Assembly: GCF_023375815.1 (NCBI RefSeq)
Contig: NZ_CP067412.1
Coordinates: forward strand, 2,108,001-2,172,000
From: Pseudomonas sp. HS6
GTDB taxonomy: Bacteria; Pseudomonadota; Gammaproteobacteria; Pseudomonadales; Pseudomonadaceae
Direction of reading: 5' to 3'
Length of the DNA: 64,000 bases
The notes beneath the pieces are model-generated. The model searched no databases. It was not told where the DNA came from and worked only from the letters and a program-made list of their open reading frames with translations. This document shows, in pieces, positions 53,906 through 63,959 of this stretch. The position numbers and the translations under genes were made by a program. Every line of letters starts with the position of its first letter. Within the stretch, counting starts at the first letter, position 1.

Positions 53906-54361
53906 TCAATCAACCTGACGCACGCTGCTGCGATACATGAACACTAACGCCAACCCCAAACATCCCATCGCCAAAACCCGACTAGAAGACAACTCAATAG
54001 CGGGATTCCCCAACCACCCAAAATTATCAATCAACATCCCCATCCCCAACTGCCCGACAATCACCGCCACCGTCGCCACAGCAGTCCCCACCCGAGGCAC
54101 CGCCCCCACCATCACCATCATATAAACCACCCCAAACAGCGCCCCACTCAACTGCCACTTAGGCACCTCCAGCAAACTCACCGCCTGCGCAGGCTCAAAA
54201 AACAAAATCAACAACCCCGTAGAAATTGCCCCCACCACAAACGTCAACAAACTACTGCGCAACACCCCAACGGTCTCCCCCAACCGCCCATTGATCGCCG
54301 CCTGAACACTCAACACCGCACCGGCCAACACCACCACCGCCAACAAAATAACCAGACTCAT
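53906..54361 (-). CDS. DUF606 (YdcZ) family membrane protein, second of a pair
   Basis: The 151-residue product has five hydrophobic segments and the family look of YdcZ: LSVQAAINGRLGETVG, PKWQLSGALFGVVYMMVMVGAVPRVGTAVATVAVIVGQ (read as two blocks) and DNFGWLG. Two such short proteins usually pair to form one transporter of the drug/metabolite superfamily. The start ATG 54361 follows the stop of the first gene by four bases. Codon use is unusual throughout: many TTG, GGG, GTG and TTT codons, unlike the first gene of the pair. Substrate unknown. Confidence 0.88.
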   Translation of the reverse strand: MSLVILLAVVVLAGAVLSVQAAINGRLGETVGVLRSSLLTFVVGAISTGLLILFFEPAQAVSLLEVPKWQLSGALFGVVYMMVMVGAVPRVGTAVATVAVIVGQLGMGMLIDNFGWLGNPAIELSSSRVLAMGCLGLALVFMYRSSVRQVD

Positions 54362-54365
54362 CACA

Positions 54366-54854
54366 TCACCCCCGCGCAATCAAAACCAAAGCAGCCACAA
54401 TCAACCCCAATGCCAGCCAACGCTCGCCGTTGACCTTCTTGCGCGTAGCACCAAACCAACCGAAATGGTCAATCAGCACACTCTTGCCAACCTGCCCCGA
54501 CAAAATCGCAATCATCGTCATCGCAATCCCGATATGCGGCGTCGCCAGCGTCAGCACCACCACATACATCGGCCCCAGAAACCCGCCGATCAACTGCCAG
54601 CGCGGCAGATCCGTCAGAGCCGGCCCCTTCTGCGGCCCCGCAAACAACAACAGCAAAAACAGAATCGCCGACCCAACCCCGAAGATGCTCAAGGTCGCCC
54701 ACAAATGCCCGACCTGCTCACCCAGCGGCCCGAGCAACCCGGCCTCCACCGACAAACCCATGCCGGCCAGAATCACCAGCGGCAACAGCAACAAACGCAA
54801 ACCGGACCGGGCGACCGGGGCCGGCGCGGCACTGACTTCATCAAACGACTGCAT
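54366..54854 (-). CDS. DUF606 (YdcZ) family membrane protein, first of a pair
   Basis: The 162-residue product is a paralogue of the next gene. It has an extra hydrophilic start (MQSFDEVSAAPAP), then five helices with LSVEAGLLGPLGEQVG, LPRWQLIGGFLGPMYVV and VLIDHFGWFGATRKK. AGAGG precedes ATG 54854. Together the two should form a small inner-membrane exporter. The divergent LysR regulator gene 109 bases away probably controls them. Confidence 0.88.
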   Translation of the reverse strand: MQSFDEVSAAPAPVARSGLRLLLLPLVILAGMGLSVEAGLLGPLGEQVGHLWATLSIFGVGSAILFLLLLFAGPQKGPALTDLPRWQLIGGFLGPMYVVVLTLATPHIGIAMTMIAILSGQVGKSVLIDHFGWFGATRKKVNGERWLALGLIVAALVLIARG

Positions 54855-54962
54855 CTACAAAAACCTCTGAAGGAACGATGGCGCGGATTATCGGCTGGCA
54901 CAGCTGTGCGATAAATGGGAGCATCCGGACAACACTTTTGCGCAACTCGCACAGTAGGACAC

Positions 54963-55901
54963 ATGATGCACGGGCTCAACGAACTGGGATTCAAGGCGCT
55001 AAGGCTGTTTGTGGCAGTGCTCGATCACGGCAGTTTTTCCGAAGTCGCCCGCCGCGAGGGCGTGGCGCCCTCCTCGATTTCCCGGCAGATCCAGTTGATG
55101 GAACAGGCGCTGAACCAGCAATTGCTTTACCGCCACACCCGTGCGGTCACGCCAACCGAAGCCGGGCGCATGCTCGGCCACCACGCGCGGCTGGTGTTGG
55201 TACAGCTGGAGGAAGCCGAACAGGCGTTGCAGGAACAGCAAAGCGAACCGACCGGTCTGGTGCGAATCAACGCCCCGGTGGTGTTCGGCCAGCGCCACCT
55301 GACGCCGTGGCTGGGCCGTTTGTGCGAGCGCTATCCGAAGCTGCAACTGGACATTCAGCAGACCGACCACTACATCGATCCGCTACAGGAAGGCGCCGAC
55401 CTGTTGTTCCGCATCGGCCCGCTGCACGACTCGAGCATGCAGGCACGGATTCTGGCGCCGCACCGCTTTCAGGTCGCGGCCAGCCCGGCGTATCTCCAGC
55501 GTTTCGGCACGCCGCAGCATCCCGAAGAGCTTGCCCGCCACCAGTGTCTGGCCTACAAGGGCGCGACCGGCCAGCAGCGCTGGTTTTTCCGTCAGGATCA
55601 GGGTGAGTGGACGCCGTATTCGGTCAAAGGCCCGATCACCGGCAACCATGCGGACACCCTGACCCAGGCCGCCGAACAGGGTTTGGGGCTAGTGATGTTT
55701 CCGTCATGGCTGATCGGCGAGGCGGTGCGTGAGGGCACGCTGGTGCCGGTGTTGAGGGAGTATCAGGTGTCGAACAGTGTCGAGCCACAGCAGATTTCGG
55801 TGTTGTGGCCGGGGAGTCGGCGGTTGTCGGTGAAGGTGCGGACGGTGATTGATTTCTTTGTTGAGTGTTTTGGGGAGGTGCCGTATTGGGATCGCCCCTG
55901 A
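54963..55901 (+). CDS. LysR-family transcriptional regulator
   Basis: The 312-residue protein starts at ATG 54963 (MMHGLNELGFKALRLF); AGGA lies a few bases upstream. The N-terminal helix-turn-helix reads LDHGSFSEVARREGVAPSSISRQIQ and is followed by a substrate-binding domain of the CrgA/PA0477 type (GLVRINAPVVFGQRHLTPWL). It probably regulates the divergent DUF606 pair. The last 55 codons turn markedly G/T-rich compared with the rest. Confidence 0.93.
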   Translation: MMHGLNELGFKALRLFVAVLDHGSFSEVARREGVAPSSISRQIQLMEQALNQQLLYRHTRAVTPTEAGRMLGHHARLVLVQLEEAEQALQEQQSEPTGLVRINAPVVFGQRHLTPWLGRLCERYPKLQLDIQQTDHYIDPLQEGADLLFRIGPLHDSSMQARILAPHRFQVAASPAYLQRFGTPQHPEELARHQCLAYKGATGQQRWFFRQDQGEWTPYSVKGPITGNHADTLTQAAEQGLGLVMFPSWLIGEAVREGTLVPVLREYQVSNSVEPQQISVLWPGSRRLSVKVRTVIDFFVECFGEVPYWDRP

Positions 55902-55914
55902 AGATCAAAAGCCA

Positions 55915-56122
55915 GCCCTCACCCTAACCCTCCCGAAACGTCTGACCGCCCGGAGGGAGAGGGAACTGACCGAGGTGTCTTACGCTATACGCCGACCTGA
56001 ACGACCGAGTCGATTATGGATTCAACACCGATCGTTCACGTCGGCGTACCTCTCCAATATCCCCCAATCGGTCCCCTCTCCCTCCGGGCGGTCCGACGTT
56101 TCGGGAGGGCTAGGGTGAGGGC
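55915..56122. repeat. MITE-like element with 55-base terminal inverted arms
   Basis: The left arm (55915-55974) and the right arm (56068-56122) match over about 55 bases with two mismatches and one four-base gap; both ends read GCCCTCACCCTA inward. An inner dyad (CGCCGACCTGAACGA against TCGTTCACGTCGGCG) forms a second hairpin. There is no coding sequence. A related element lies at 61765. It sits between the convergent LysR and chemoreceptor genes. Confidence 0.8.
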
Positions 56123-56145
56123 CCGCTTGAGGATTCACACAAATA

Positions 56146-57828
56146 TCAAATACGGAACTGCCCAACCAGCTTACCCAACCGCTGCCCCAGATCCGCCAGA
56201 CTCCGCGAAGTCTGCGCCCCCAACTGTGTCTCATCCGCCACGTTATCCACCGCCACCGCGATCTGATGCACACTGCGGTTGATCTCTTCGGCCACGGCCG
56301 TCTGCTCTTCAGCGGCACTGGCAATCTGCGCATTCATCGAGTTGATGGTTGCGATCAGATTTGCCATGGCATCCAGCGACGCCCCCGCCTGATTGGCCTG
56401 AGCCGACGTCCCATCACCCGCCTCGCTGGAACGGCGCATCGCTTCAACCGCCGACTGCGTACCCGCCTGCAGGCGATCAATCATCCCCTGGATTTCCTGA
56501 GTGCTGATCTGTGTGCGCGAAGCCAGCGCCCGCACTTCATCCGCCACCACTGCAAACCCGCGCCCGGCCTCGCCGGCCCGTGCCGCTTCAATCGCGGCGT
56601 TGAGTGCAAGCAAGTTGGTCTGTTCGGCAATCGAACGAATCACCCCGAGCACGCCGACAATCGACGACACGTCCTGTTGCAGGCTATCGAGGGACACGCC
56701 GCTGCTGCGGATGTCGTCCACCAGCGCATGAATCTGCTTGATGCTGCCGGCCACCACGCGCTTGGCGGTCTGGCCTTCTTCGTCGGTTTGCTGCGCGGCA
56801 ACGGCGGCGCTCTGTGCGCTCTTGGCGACTTCTTGCGCGGCGGCGGACATTTCGTTGATCGCCGTGGCGACCTGATCGGTCTCGTGGCGCTGACGCTCCA
56901 TGGCCTGGTCGGAACGCTGGGCCTGATCCGACACTTGGGTCACCAAGCCAGTCAGTTGCGAAGTCATCTCGGTGATCTGCCGCACCAGGCCGTGGATCTT
57001 GTCGACAAAGCGGTTGAACGAGCCGGCCAGTTCACCGAGTTCGTCCTGGCTGGTGATGGTCAGGCGCCGGGTCAGGTCGCCCTCGCCTGCCGCGATGTCA
57101 TCGAGGTTGGCTTTCATCAGGGTCAGCGGCCGCAGAATGGTATTGGCCAGCAGCAGCCCCGCCACCGCGATCACCAGCAACACGATCACCGCCACGCCGA
57201 CGATGCTCAGCACCACGCCTTCCATACGATCCTGCACCTGGGCCTGAACCAGCGCCACTTGCGCTTCGATGCCGTCGAGGTTGACCGACGTACCGAACGC
57301 CATGTCCCACTTCGGCAGGTATTCGGTGTAACCGAGTTTCGGCACCAGCACCTGCGCGTTACCCGGCAGCGGCGAGCTGTATTGCAGGTAGTGAGTGCCG
57401 TCCTTCGCCACTTTTACCAGGTCGCGGTTGACGTAGACGCCGTTCGGGTCGCGATTGTCCTTGAAGCTTTTGCCCACGCCTTCGGGGTCGGTGGATTTGA
57501 ACAGGCGCACGGTCTCGGAGTCGTAGCCGAAGAAGTAGCCGTCCTTGCCGTACTTGATGCTCGACAACAGTTTGATCACCTGCGCCCGCGCCTCGGCGTC
57601 ACCGGGGGCGGCGGCGTCGTACAGCGGTTTGATAGTGGTCATGGCCACGGCGACATAACTGGCCAGGGTGGCCTTGGCGTCACCGAGCAGGCGTTCGCGG
57701 GTCTGTTCGACTTCCTTGTGCGCCTGTTCCTGGAGAATGAACAGGGTGGTCAGGCTGATCACCAGCGCAAAGAGCAAGACCGGGAGGACGGCAAGGGACA
57801 GGACTTTAGCCTTGAGACTCAGGCGCAT
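56146..57828 (-). CDS. Methyl-accepting chemotaxis protein with sCache sensor
   Basis: The 560-residue chemoreceptor has a first membrane helix ([18 protein letters not shown]), a periplasmic single-Cache domain with [12 protein letters not shown] and DRDPNG-like loop ([14 protein letters not shown]), a second helix about residue 205-230, a HAMP domain ([19 protein letters not shown]) and the signalling hairpin with the tip [23 protein letters not shown]. sCache receptors of this kind often bind small organic acids, but the ligand is unknown. A FliA-type promoter lies at 57870-57896, so it is co-expressed with flagellar genes. Confidence 0.95.
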   Translation of the reverse strand: MRLSLKAKVLSLAVLPVLLFALVISLTTLFILQEQAHKEVEQTRERLLGDAKATLASYVAVAMTTIKPLYDAAAPGDAEARAQVIKLLSSIKYGKDGYFFGYDSETVRLFKSTDPEGVGKSFKDNRDPNGVYVNRDLVKVAKDGTHYLQYSSPLPGNAQVLVPKLGYTEYLPKWDMAFGTSVNLDGIEAQVALVQAQVQDRMEGVVLSIVGVAVIVLLVIAVAGLLLANTILRPLTLMKANLDDIAAGEGDLTRRLTITSQDELGELAGSFNRFVDKIHGLVRQITEMTSQLTGLVTQVSDQAQRSDQAMERQRHETDQVATAINEMSAAAQEVAKSAQSAAVAAQQTDEEGQTAKRVVAGSIKQIHALVDDIRSSGVSLDSLQQDVSSIVGVLGVIRSIAEQTNLLALNAAIEAARAGEAGRGFAVVADEVRALASRTQISTQEIQGMIDRLQAGTQSAVEAMRRSSEAGDGTSAQANQAGASLDAMANLIATINSMNAQIASAAEEQTAVAEEINRSVHQIAVAVDNVADETQLGAQTSRSLADLGQRLGKLVGQFRI

Positions 57829-57869
57829 GGGTGCTCACTCTTTTGGTTTTATTGGCGTGGTTAAAGGCG

Positions 57870-57896
57870 TTAACGGCACGCGAAAGCAAAAGTTGA
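57870..57896 (-). promoter_or_regulatory. FliA (sigma-28) promoter of the first chemoreceptor
   Basis: On the minus strand, TCAA (57896-57893) is followed after 15 bases by GCCGTTAA (57877-57870), close to the flagellar sigma-28 pattern TAAA-N15-GCCGATAA. It is 41 bases upstream of the start codon. Confidence 0.6.
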
Positions 57897-57950
57897 GCTG
57901 AGGTCTAACCAGATCGTTACCACGGAGCAGTAACGATCCGGCTCGGTAGG

Positions 57951-59270
57951 TTACAAGACCATTGCGGCCACCCAGCCAGCCGCCAGCAACGGCAGGTTGT
58001 AGTGCAGGAAGGTCGGCACCACGGTGTCCCAGATGTGGTGATGCTGGCCATCGATGTTCAGGCCGGAGGTCGGGCCGAGGGTCGAGTCCGAGGCTGGCGA
58101 GCCGGTGTCGCCAAGAGCCCCGGCAGTGCCGACGATGCAGACGATCGCCATCGGGCTGAAGCCGAGCTGTACGCACAGCGGTACGAAAATTGCCGCCAGA
58201 ATCGGCACCGTGGAGAACGACGAACCGATACCGATGGTCACCATCAGCCCCACCAGCAGCATCAGCAGCGCACCAATCGCCTGGCTGTGATCGATCTGCG
58301 CCGCTGCGCTTTCAACCAGCGTGCGCACCTCGCCGGTAGCCTTCAGCACTTCGGCAAAGCCCGAGGCGGCGATCATGATGAAGCCGATCATCGCCATCAT
58401 CTTCATGCCTTCGGTGAACAGCCCGTCAGTCTCGCGCCACTTGACGATGCCCGACGCCGAGAAGATCAGGAAGCCGGCCAGCGCCCCGATAATCATCGAA
58501 TCCAGCAGCAACTGAATAATGAACGCTGCGGCGATGGCCAGACCGGCGATACCGATCGTCATCGGGTTATAGGCGACGCTGACCTGCTCCACTTGCTCGA
58601 TCTTTTCCAGGTCGTAGACACGCTTCTTGCGATAGCTGAAGAACACCGCCATCAACAGACCGAACACCATGCCAGCCGCCGGGATGGCCATGGCGTGCAT
58701 GACGTTGACCTGGCTGATGTCCACGCCAGCCTTGCTGACGTTGGCCAGCAGGATCTGGTTAAGGAAGATGTTGCCGAAGCCGACCGGAAACACCATGTAC
58801 GGCGTGATCAGGCCGAAGGTCATGACGCAGGCGATCAGCCGGCGATCCAGTTGCAGCTTGGTCAGTACATAGAGAAGCGGCGGCACCAGCAACGGAATGA
58901 ACGCGATGTGGATCGGCAGGATGTTCTGCGAAGCAATCGCCACCACCCACAACAGACCGATCAGCAGCCATTTGACGCTGCCGCCCCCGGTCGCATGCTG
59001 ACGGTCGACCATCGCCAGAGCCTTGTCGGCCAGCGCATGGGCCAGGCCGGACTTGGCAATCGCCACCGCGAAAGCACCGAGCAACGCGTAGGACAACGCC
59101 ACCGTCGCACCGCCGCCCAGACCACTGTTGAACGCCTTGAGCGTGGCGTCGATGCCCAGGCCGCCGGTCAGGCCACCGACCAGTGCACCGACGATCAACG
59201 CGATCACCACATGCACACGGGACAGGCTGAGGATCAGCATGACGCCGACCGCAGCAATCACTGCATTCAT
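57951..59270 (-). CDS. Na+/H+ antiporter family protein (YuiF-like)
   Basis: The 439-residue integral membrane protein has about eleven helices and the duplicated layout of the ion transporter superfamily. Visible marks are [56 protein letters not shown] and the C-terminal [25 protein letters not shown]. It may exchange sodium and protons or take up an amino acid such as histidine; the family contains both. GAGG precedes ATG 59270. It is flanked by two chemoreceptor genes but has no visible tie to them. Confidence 0.88.
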   Translation of the reverse strand: MNAVIAAVGVMLILSLSRVHVVIALIVGALVGGLTGGLGIDATLKAFNSGLGGGATVALSYALLGAFAVAIAKSGLAHALADKALAMVDRQHATGGGSVKWLLIGLLWVVAIASQNILPIHIAFIPLLVPPLLYVLTKLQLDRRLIACVMTFGLITPYMVFPVGFGNIFLNQILLANVSKAGVDISQVNVMHAMAIPAAGMVFGLLMAVFFSYRKKRVYDLEKIEQVEQVSVAYNPMTIGIAGLAIAAAFIIQLLLDSMIIGALAGFLIFSASGIVKWRETDGLFTEGMKMMAMIGFIMIAASGFAEVLKATGEVRTLVESAAAQIDHSQAIGALLMLLVGLMVTIGIGSSFSTVPILAAIFVPLCVQLGFSPMAIVCIVGTAGALGDTGSPASDSTLGPTSGLNIDGQHHHIWDTVVPTFLHYNLPLLAAGWVAAMVL

Positions 59271-59584
59271 TTCACTACCTCAAAAACACGACGGTAAAGC
59301 CATTCACCGCCAGACAGGATGAGTCCGTCCGGCAAGCCACGAGGGTCGCCAGCGGATTTGCATAGAGGGTCTTATTAGAAGGGCGCGCACTGTGCCGCAG
59401 AGCGGGCGCAGTGTCAAAGCGACCGGTCGCGACACTGTGTAACTTTCCATGATCAAACTGCTGAAGATGGCATATCCGCCACAACGTGCGTCAATTCGCC
59501 ATATTGCATTTGCACCATAAAGAAAGTCGAAACGCGGCCGTTACAGTGCAAAGTCTCAGATATTTATCGAATAAGGACGTCTCC
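59271..59584. other. Divergent 314-base gap with hairpin
   Basis: No gene was seen. A stem at 59411-59439 pairs CAGTGTC with GACACTG and has the inner palindrome GCGACCGGTCGC; it could be an operator for the antiporter gene or a leader hairpin. The right part holds the FliA promoter of the second chemoreceptor. Confidence 0.55.
59518..59544 (+). promoter_or_regulatory. FliA (sigma-28) promoter of the second chemoreceptor
   Basis: TAAA (59518-59521), exactly 15 bases, then GCCGTTAC (59537-59544) fits the flagellar sigma-28 pattern with two changes in the -10 element. It is 41 bases before the start codon, the same distance as at the first chemoreceptor. Confidence 0.65.
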
Positions 59585-61732
59585 ATGTCGCTCAGACAAC
59601 TTTCCATCCAATGGAAAATCACCCTGCTCGCCGGCCTCTGCCTGGCCGGTATCGTGACCCTGTTGGTGGGTCTTTCGCTGTATCGCATGGAGCACAGTTC
59701 TGAACTGGTCAAAGCCTCCAGCATGGAGATGCTCACCGAATCGGCCCAGGCTCGCATCGAATCCCAAGGCGAAGTTCAAGCGGCGGGCATTCGCCAGCAG
59801 TTCATGGACGCCTATCAATATGGCCATGGTTTTTCGCGTCAGGTGCTGTTCCTGCGCGAGCAGGCCGAGAAACGTTTCCTCGATGCCTTTGACCTGCGCG
59901 AAGACATGACCCGTCAGGTGAAATCCGCGTTGCAAGCCAACCCGGAGTTGCTCGGTCTGTCGCTGGTGTTCGAAGCCAACGCGCTGGATGGCAAGGACGA
60001 ACTGTTCGCCGGCCAGGCCGAACTGGGCAGCAACGACAAGGGCCGCTTCGCCCTGTACTGGTCGCAGCCGACCCCGGGTAAAGTCACTTCGATGGCACTG
60101 CCGGAAAGCGACATGGCCGACACCAGCACCGGCCCCAGCGGCCAGGCCGCCAACGCCTGGTTCACCTGCCCGCGCACCACGCTCAAGCCGTGCGTGATCG
60201 AACCGTACTTTTATGTGATCGACGGGCAAAAGGTGCTGATGACCAGCATCGTGTTCCCGCTGATGGTCAACGGCAAAGTCATCGCCTCGCTGTCGGTGGA
60301 CATCAACCTCAACAGCCTGCAAGCAATCAGCCAGGGCGCCAGCAAAAAGCTCTATGACGGCCAGACCGCCGTAAGCATCATCAGCCCTGCCGGCCTGCTC
60401 GCCGGTTACAGCCCGGACGCCAGTAAACTCAGCCAGCGCCTCGACGCGGTGGACACCACCAGCGGCGCCGAACTGCTGCGCCTGCTCGCGTCGAGCCACA
60501 CCGTCAGCAGCCTGCACAGCAATGCGCAGCTGAAAGTGCTGTCGCCGTTCCAGCCGATTCCCGGTGGCCCGTCGTGGGGCGTGCTGCTCGATGTGCCGGA
60601 GAAAGTGCTGGTGAGTCGCGCCGAAGCGCTCAAGCAACAACTGGATGCCAGCAACACCTCGGGCACGCTGATCGAACTGAGCCTGGGCGTACTCGCCGCG
60701 CTGGTCGGCCTGCTGCTGGTGTGGCTGATGGCACGCAGCGTGACCAAACCGATCCTCGGCGTAGCCCACATGCTGGAAGACATCGCCAGCGGCGAAGGCG
60801 ACCTGACCCGTCGTCTGGCCTATGACAAGAAAGACGAACTCGGTCAGTTGGCCGGTTGGTTCAACCGCTTCCTCGACAAGCTGCAACCGATCATCGCCGA
60901 AGTGAAACGCTCGGTGCAGGACGCGCGCAACACCGCTGACCAATCCTCGGCCATCGCCACCCAGACAAGCGCCGGCATGGAGCAGCAATACCGTCAGGTC
61001 GATCAGGTCGCCACCGCGTCCCACGAAATGAGCGCCACCGCCCAGGACGTGGCCCGCAGCGCCGCGCAAGCGGCCGAAGCGGCCAAGGATGCCGATCGCG
61101 CTACCCGTCAGGGCCTGACCGTGATCGACCGTACCACCGCCAGCATCGACCACCTCGCCGCCGACATGAGCGCGGCGATGATCCAGGTCGAAGGCCTGGC
61201 CGCCAACAGCGAGAAAATCGGTGCGGTGCTGGAAACCATCCGCGCCATCGCCGAGCAGACCAACCTGCTGGCGCTCAACGCCGCCATCGAAGCCGCTCGC
61301 GCCGGTGAAGCCGGACGTGGCTTTGCGGTGGTGGCCGATGAAGTACGCAACCTCGCCCGCCGCACCCAGGAATCGGTGGAAGAAACCCGTCAGGTGATCG
61401 AGCAACTGCAAAGTGGCACGCAGGACGTGGTCGGTTCGATGGGCAACAGCCATCGTCAGGCTCAGGGCAGTGTCGAACAGGTCGGCCAGGCCGTGACCGC
61501 GCTACGCCAGATCGGCGATGCGGTGACGGTGATCAGCGACATGAACCTGCAGATTGCCAGCGCCGCTGAAGAACAGAGCGCGGTGGCCGAAGAGATCAAC
61601 AACAACGTGGCGACGATCCGTGATGTGACGGAATCGCTGTCGGGGCAGGCGAATGAATCGGCGCGGGTGAGTCAGTCGCTTAACAGTCTGGCGAATCAGC
61701 AGCAGAGTTTGATGGATCAGTTCCGGGTTTGA
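59585..61732 (+). CDS. Methyl-accepting chemotaxis protein with large double-Cache-like sensor
   Basis: The 715-residue chemoreceptor starts at ATG 59585 (AAGGA upstream). It has a first helix ([21 protein letters not shown]), a periplasmic domain of about 340 residues (dCache-like, with [30 protein letters not shown] and [16 protein letters not shown]), a second helix about residue 365-390, HAMP ([17 protein letters not shown]) and the signalling hairpin with [23 protein letters not shown]. The cysteines in [11 protein letters not shown] may form a disulfide in the sensor. The ligand is unknown. A FliA promoter precedes it. Confidence 0.95.
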   Translation: MSLRQLSIQWKITLLAGLCLAGIVTLLVGLSLYRMEHSSELVKASSMEMLTESAQARIESQGEVQAAGIRQQFMDAYQYGHGFSRQVLFLREQAEKRFLDAFDLREDMTRQVKSALQANPELLGLSLVFEANALDGKDELFAGQAELGSNDKGRFALYWSQPTPGKVTSMALPESDMADTSTGPSGQAANAWFTCPRTTLKPCVIEPYFYVIDGQKVLMTSIVFPLMVNGKVIASLSVDINLNSLQAISQGASKKLYDGQTAVSIISPAGLLAGYSPDASKLSQRLDAVDTTSGAELLRLLASSHTVSSLHSNAQLKVLSPFQPIPGGPSWGVLLDVPEKVLVSRAEALKQQLDASNTSGTLIELSLGVLAALVGLLLVWLMARSVTKPILGVAHMLEDIASGEGDLTRRLAYDKKDELGQLAGWFNRFLDKLQPIIAEVKRSVQDARNTADQSSAIATQTSAGMEQQYRQVDQVATASHEMSATAQDVARSAAQAAEAAKDADRATRQGLTVIDRTTASIDHLAADMSAAMIQVEGLAANSEKIGAVLETIRAIAEQTNLLALNAAIEAARAGEAGRGFAVVADEVRNLARRTQESVEETRQVIEQLQSGTQDVVGSMGNSHRQAQGSVEQVGQAVTALRQIGDAVTVISDMNLQIASAAEEQSAVAEEINNNVATIRDVTESLSGQANESARVSQSLNSLANQQQSLMDQFRV

Positions 61733-61764
61733 CTCGAGGTTGCTGAAGATCAAAAGCTTACCCC

Positions 61765-61963
61765 CTCATCGGAACGCCGCCCGCCCATCCCTCCCGAAAC
61801 GTCGGACCGCCCCCAAGGGGGCGAGGGGGAAAGGGAGCAGATCTCCAAGGTGTTCAAAACCTGAGTTCGACTCAGGACGTTCAGGTCGATGTATCTCAAA
61901 AGAACAACTCGGTCAGTCCCCTCTCCCTCCGGGAGAGGGGTAGGCGGGCGGCGTTCCGATGAG
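61765..61963. repeat. Second MITE-like inverted-repeat element
   Basis: The ends CTCATCGGAACGCCGCCCGC (61765 on) and the arm ending 61963 are perfect 21-base inverted repeats. Inside, CTCGGTCAGTCCCCTCTCCC and GTTCAGGTCGATGTA match the core of the element at 55915. There is no coding capacity. It lies between the convergent chemoreceptor and sensor kinase genes. Confidence 0.78.
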
Positions 61964-61977
61964 GGCGCTCTTGAAGC

Positions 61978-63291
61978 TCACCGCCGAGGCAACTGAATCT
62001 CCACCCTCAACCCACCCCACTCACTCTCCCCCAACACCAAACCCCCACCCCAAGTCTCAACAATATCCCGCACAATCCCCAGCCCCAACCCATGCCCATG
62101 GGTCTGCTCATCCAGCCTCGTCCCCCGACTGAACACCTGATCACGCTGCGCCTCGGGAATCCCCGGCCCATCATCCTCCACGCTCAGCACAAAACCTTCA
62201 GCCGTCTCGACCACACTCAACCGCACCTCGGCATCCGCCCATTTGCAGGCGTTGTCCAGCAGGTTGCCGAGCAATTCCAGCAAGTCTTCACGGTCCCACG
62301 GCAATTGCAGCCCGGTCGGCGCGACGTAGCTCAACGAAAGGTGCTCGCCATGGATCATGTTCAGCGTCGCCAGCAGCCCCGGCAGTTCCGCATCGCAATC
62401 GAACAGCGCCCCCGGCAACGCATCGCCGGAGAGTCGCGCACGATTAAGCTCACGATTCAGCCGCTGCTGAACCTGCGCCAGTTGTTCCTTGAGGATCTTG
62501 CGCAACTCGGGATGGGCATCGAGCTTCTCGTTCGAGGCCAGGCTCAGCAGCACTGCCAGCGGAGTTTTCAGCGCGTGCCCGAGGTTGCCCAGGGCATTGC
62601 GCGAACGCTTGAGGCTGTCTTCGGTGTGAGCCAGCAAATGGTTGATCTGCGCCACAAGCGGTTCCAGTTCTGCCGGCACCTGTTCATCGAGTTGTGAACG
62701 CTGGCCCTGTTGCAACTGGGCGATTTGCTCGCGAGCCTTTTCCAATGGACGCAAGGCACGTTGCACGGTCAGCCGTTGCAGGATGAGGATCAGCAGCAGC
62801 CCGGCCAACCCGAGCCCCAACCCGACCTGACGCATGCGCTGGAAGCTCTCGCGCACCGGCGTGTAATCCTGGGCCACGCTGATCGAGATCGACTGGCCGA
62901 GCCGCTTGTAGTCCGAGCGCAGCACCAGCAGTTGTTGCCCGTCCGGCCCCAGTTGCAGGTTGCTGTGCAGGCCCGGCTGTTCCAGCAGCGGCAATTCCTG
63001 ATCCCACAACGAGCGGGAGCGCCAGTGACTGTCGGCGAAATCGATGCGGAAGTAATGCCCGGAAAACGGCCGCTGATAGGCCGGCGACAAGTGTCGTTCG
63101 TCCAGCTGCAAGCCTTGCGGGCCGCGCACCAGCGCCACCAGCAGACTCTCGCTGTCGTTGCGCAGACCGGCCTCGAGATAACGCTGCAGGCCCACTTCGA
63201 ACAACCAAAGGCTGGTTTGCGCCAGCACCAGGCCGACGATCACCATCACGCTGATCAGACCCAGGCTCAAGCGGCGCTGGATCGATCTCAC
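61978..63291 (-). CDS. PhoQ-type sensor histidine kinase
   Basis: The 437-residue kinase has one helix at each end of a periplasmic sensor (residues about 35-155), a HAMP-like linker ([15 protein letters not shown] in altered form: [18 protein letters not shown]), the H-box [14 protein letters not shown] with H239, the N-box [13 protein letters not shown] and the ATP lid marks DDGPGIP and GHGLGLGIV. It should phosphorylate the response regulator encoded just before it; the start overlaps that gene's stop (ATGA). The signal is unknown, but the layout resembles PhoQ/PmrB-like sensors. The last 40 codons are very G/T-rich. Confidence 0.93.
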   Translation of the reverse strand: MRSIQRRLSLGLISVMVIVGLVLAQTSLWLFEVGLQRYLEAGLRNDSESLLVALVRGPQGLQLDERHLSPAYQRPFSGHYFRIDFADSHWRSRSLWDQELPLLEQPGLHSNLQLGPDGQQLLVLRSDYKRLGQSISISVAQDYTPVRESFQRMRQVGLGLGLAGLLLILILQRLTVQRALRPLEKAREQIAQLQQGQRSQLDEQVPAELEPLVAQINHLLAHTEDSLKRSRNALGNLGHALKTPLAVLLSLASNEKLDAHPELRKILKEQLAQVQQRLNRELNRARLSGDALPGALFDCDAELPGLLATLNMIHGEHLSLSYVAPTGLQLPWDREDLLELLGNLLDNACKWADAEVRLSVVETAEGFVLSVEDDGPGIPEAQRDQVFSRGTRLDEQTHGHGLGLGIVRDIVETWGGGLVLGESEWGGLRVEIQLPRR

Positions 63292-63956
63292 GAAGCTTGT
63301 CCGCCGAACAGATAACCCTGACCACGACGGGTTTCGATCACGCTTTTGCCGAGTTTGCGCCGCAGATGGTTGACGTGGACTTCAAGCACATTGGAGTCGC
63401 GCTCGGTTTCACCGTCGTAGAGGTGTTCGGCGAGATGGCTTTTGGAAAGAATCTGCTCCGGGTGGAGCATGAAGTAACGCAGCAGGCGGAACTCGGCGGC
63501 GGTCAGTTGAATGTCGGCGCCGTCACGCACGACACACTGGCGGCCCTCGTCCAGATGCAGCCCGGCCGATTTGAGCGTTGGCTGGTTGGCCTGCCCCTTG
63601 GAGCGGCGCAGCAGCGATTGAATGCGCAAATGCAACTCTTCCGGGTGGAAGGGTTTGGTCAGGTAATCGTCGGCACCAGCCTTCAGGCCTTCGATGCGTT
63701 CGGCCCAGGAGTCCCGGGCAGTGAGGATCAACACCGGCGTCGCCAACCCTTCGGCGCGCCATTGCCCCAACACTTCAAGGCCCGGCACACCTGGCAAACC
63801 AAGGTCGAGAACGATCAGGTCGTACGGCTCGCTACGGCCCTGATAAACCGCGTCGCGTCCGTCCGCCAGCCAGTCCACGGCATAACCCTGGCGTTGCAGG
63901 CCGGCGATCAACTCATCGGCCAGAGGAACGTGGTCTTCCACCAGAAGCAAACGCAT
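63288..63956 (-). CDS. OmpR/PhoP-type response regulator
   Basis: The 222-residue protein has a receiver domain with D51 in [10 protein letters not shown] and the lysine in YLTKPF, and a winged-helix DNA-binding domain ending [13 protein letters not shown]. It is co-translated with the sensor kinase. AAGGA lies before ATG 63956, inside the end of the preceding gene. A role in cation or envelope stress response is suggested by similarity to PhoP, without direct proof here. Confidence 0.94.
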   Translation of the reverse strand: MRLLLVEDHVPLADELIAGLQRQGYAVDWLADGRDAVYQGRSEPYDLIVLDLGLPGVPGLEVLGQWRAEGLATPVLILTARDSWAERIEGLKAGADDYLTKPFHPEELHLRIQSLLRRSKGQANQPTLKSAGLHLDEGRQCVVRDGADIQLTAAEFRLLRYFMLHPEQILSKSHLAEHLYDGETERDSNVLEVHVNHLRRKLGKSVIETRRGQGYLFGGQAS

Positions 63957-63959
63957 CGG

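Noticed and set aside
53580..53913. Two overlapping minus-strand frames of about 108 residues
   Set aside because: They overlap in different frames, lack ribosome sites and look like a dispersed noncoding element.
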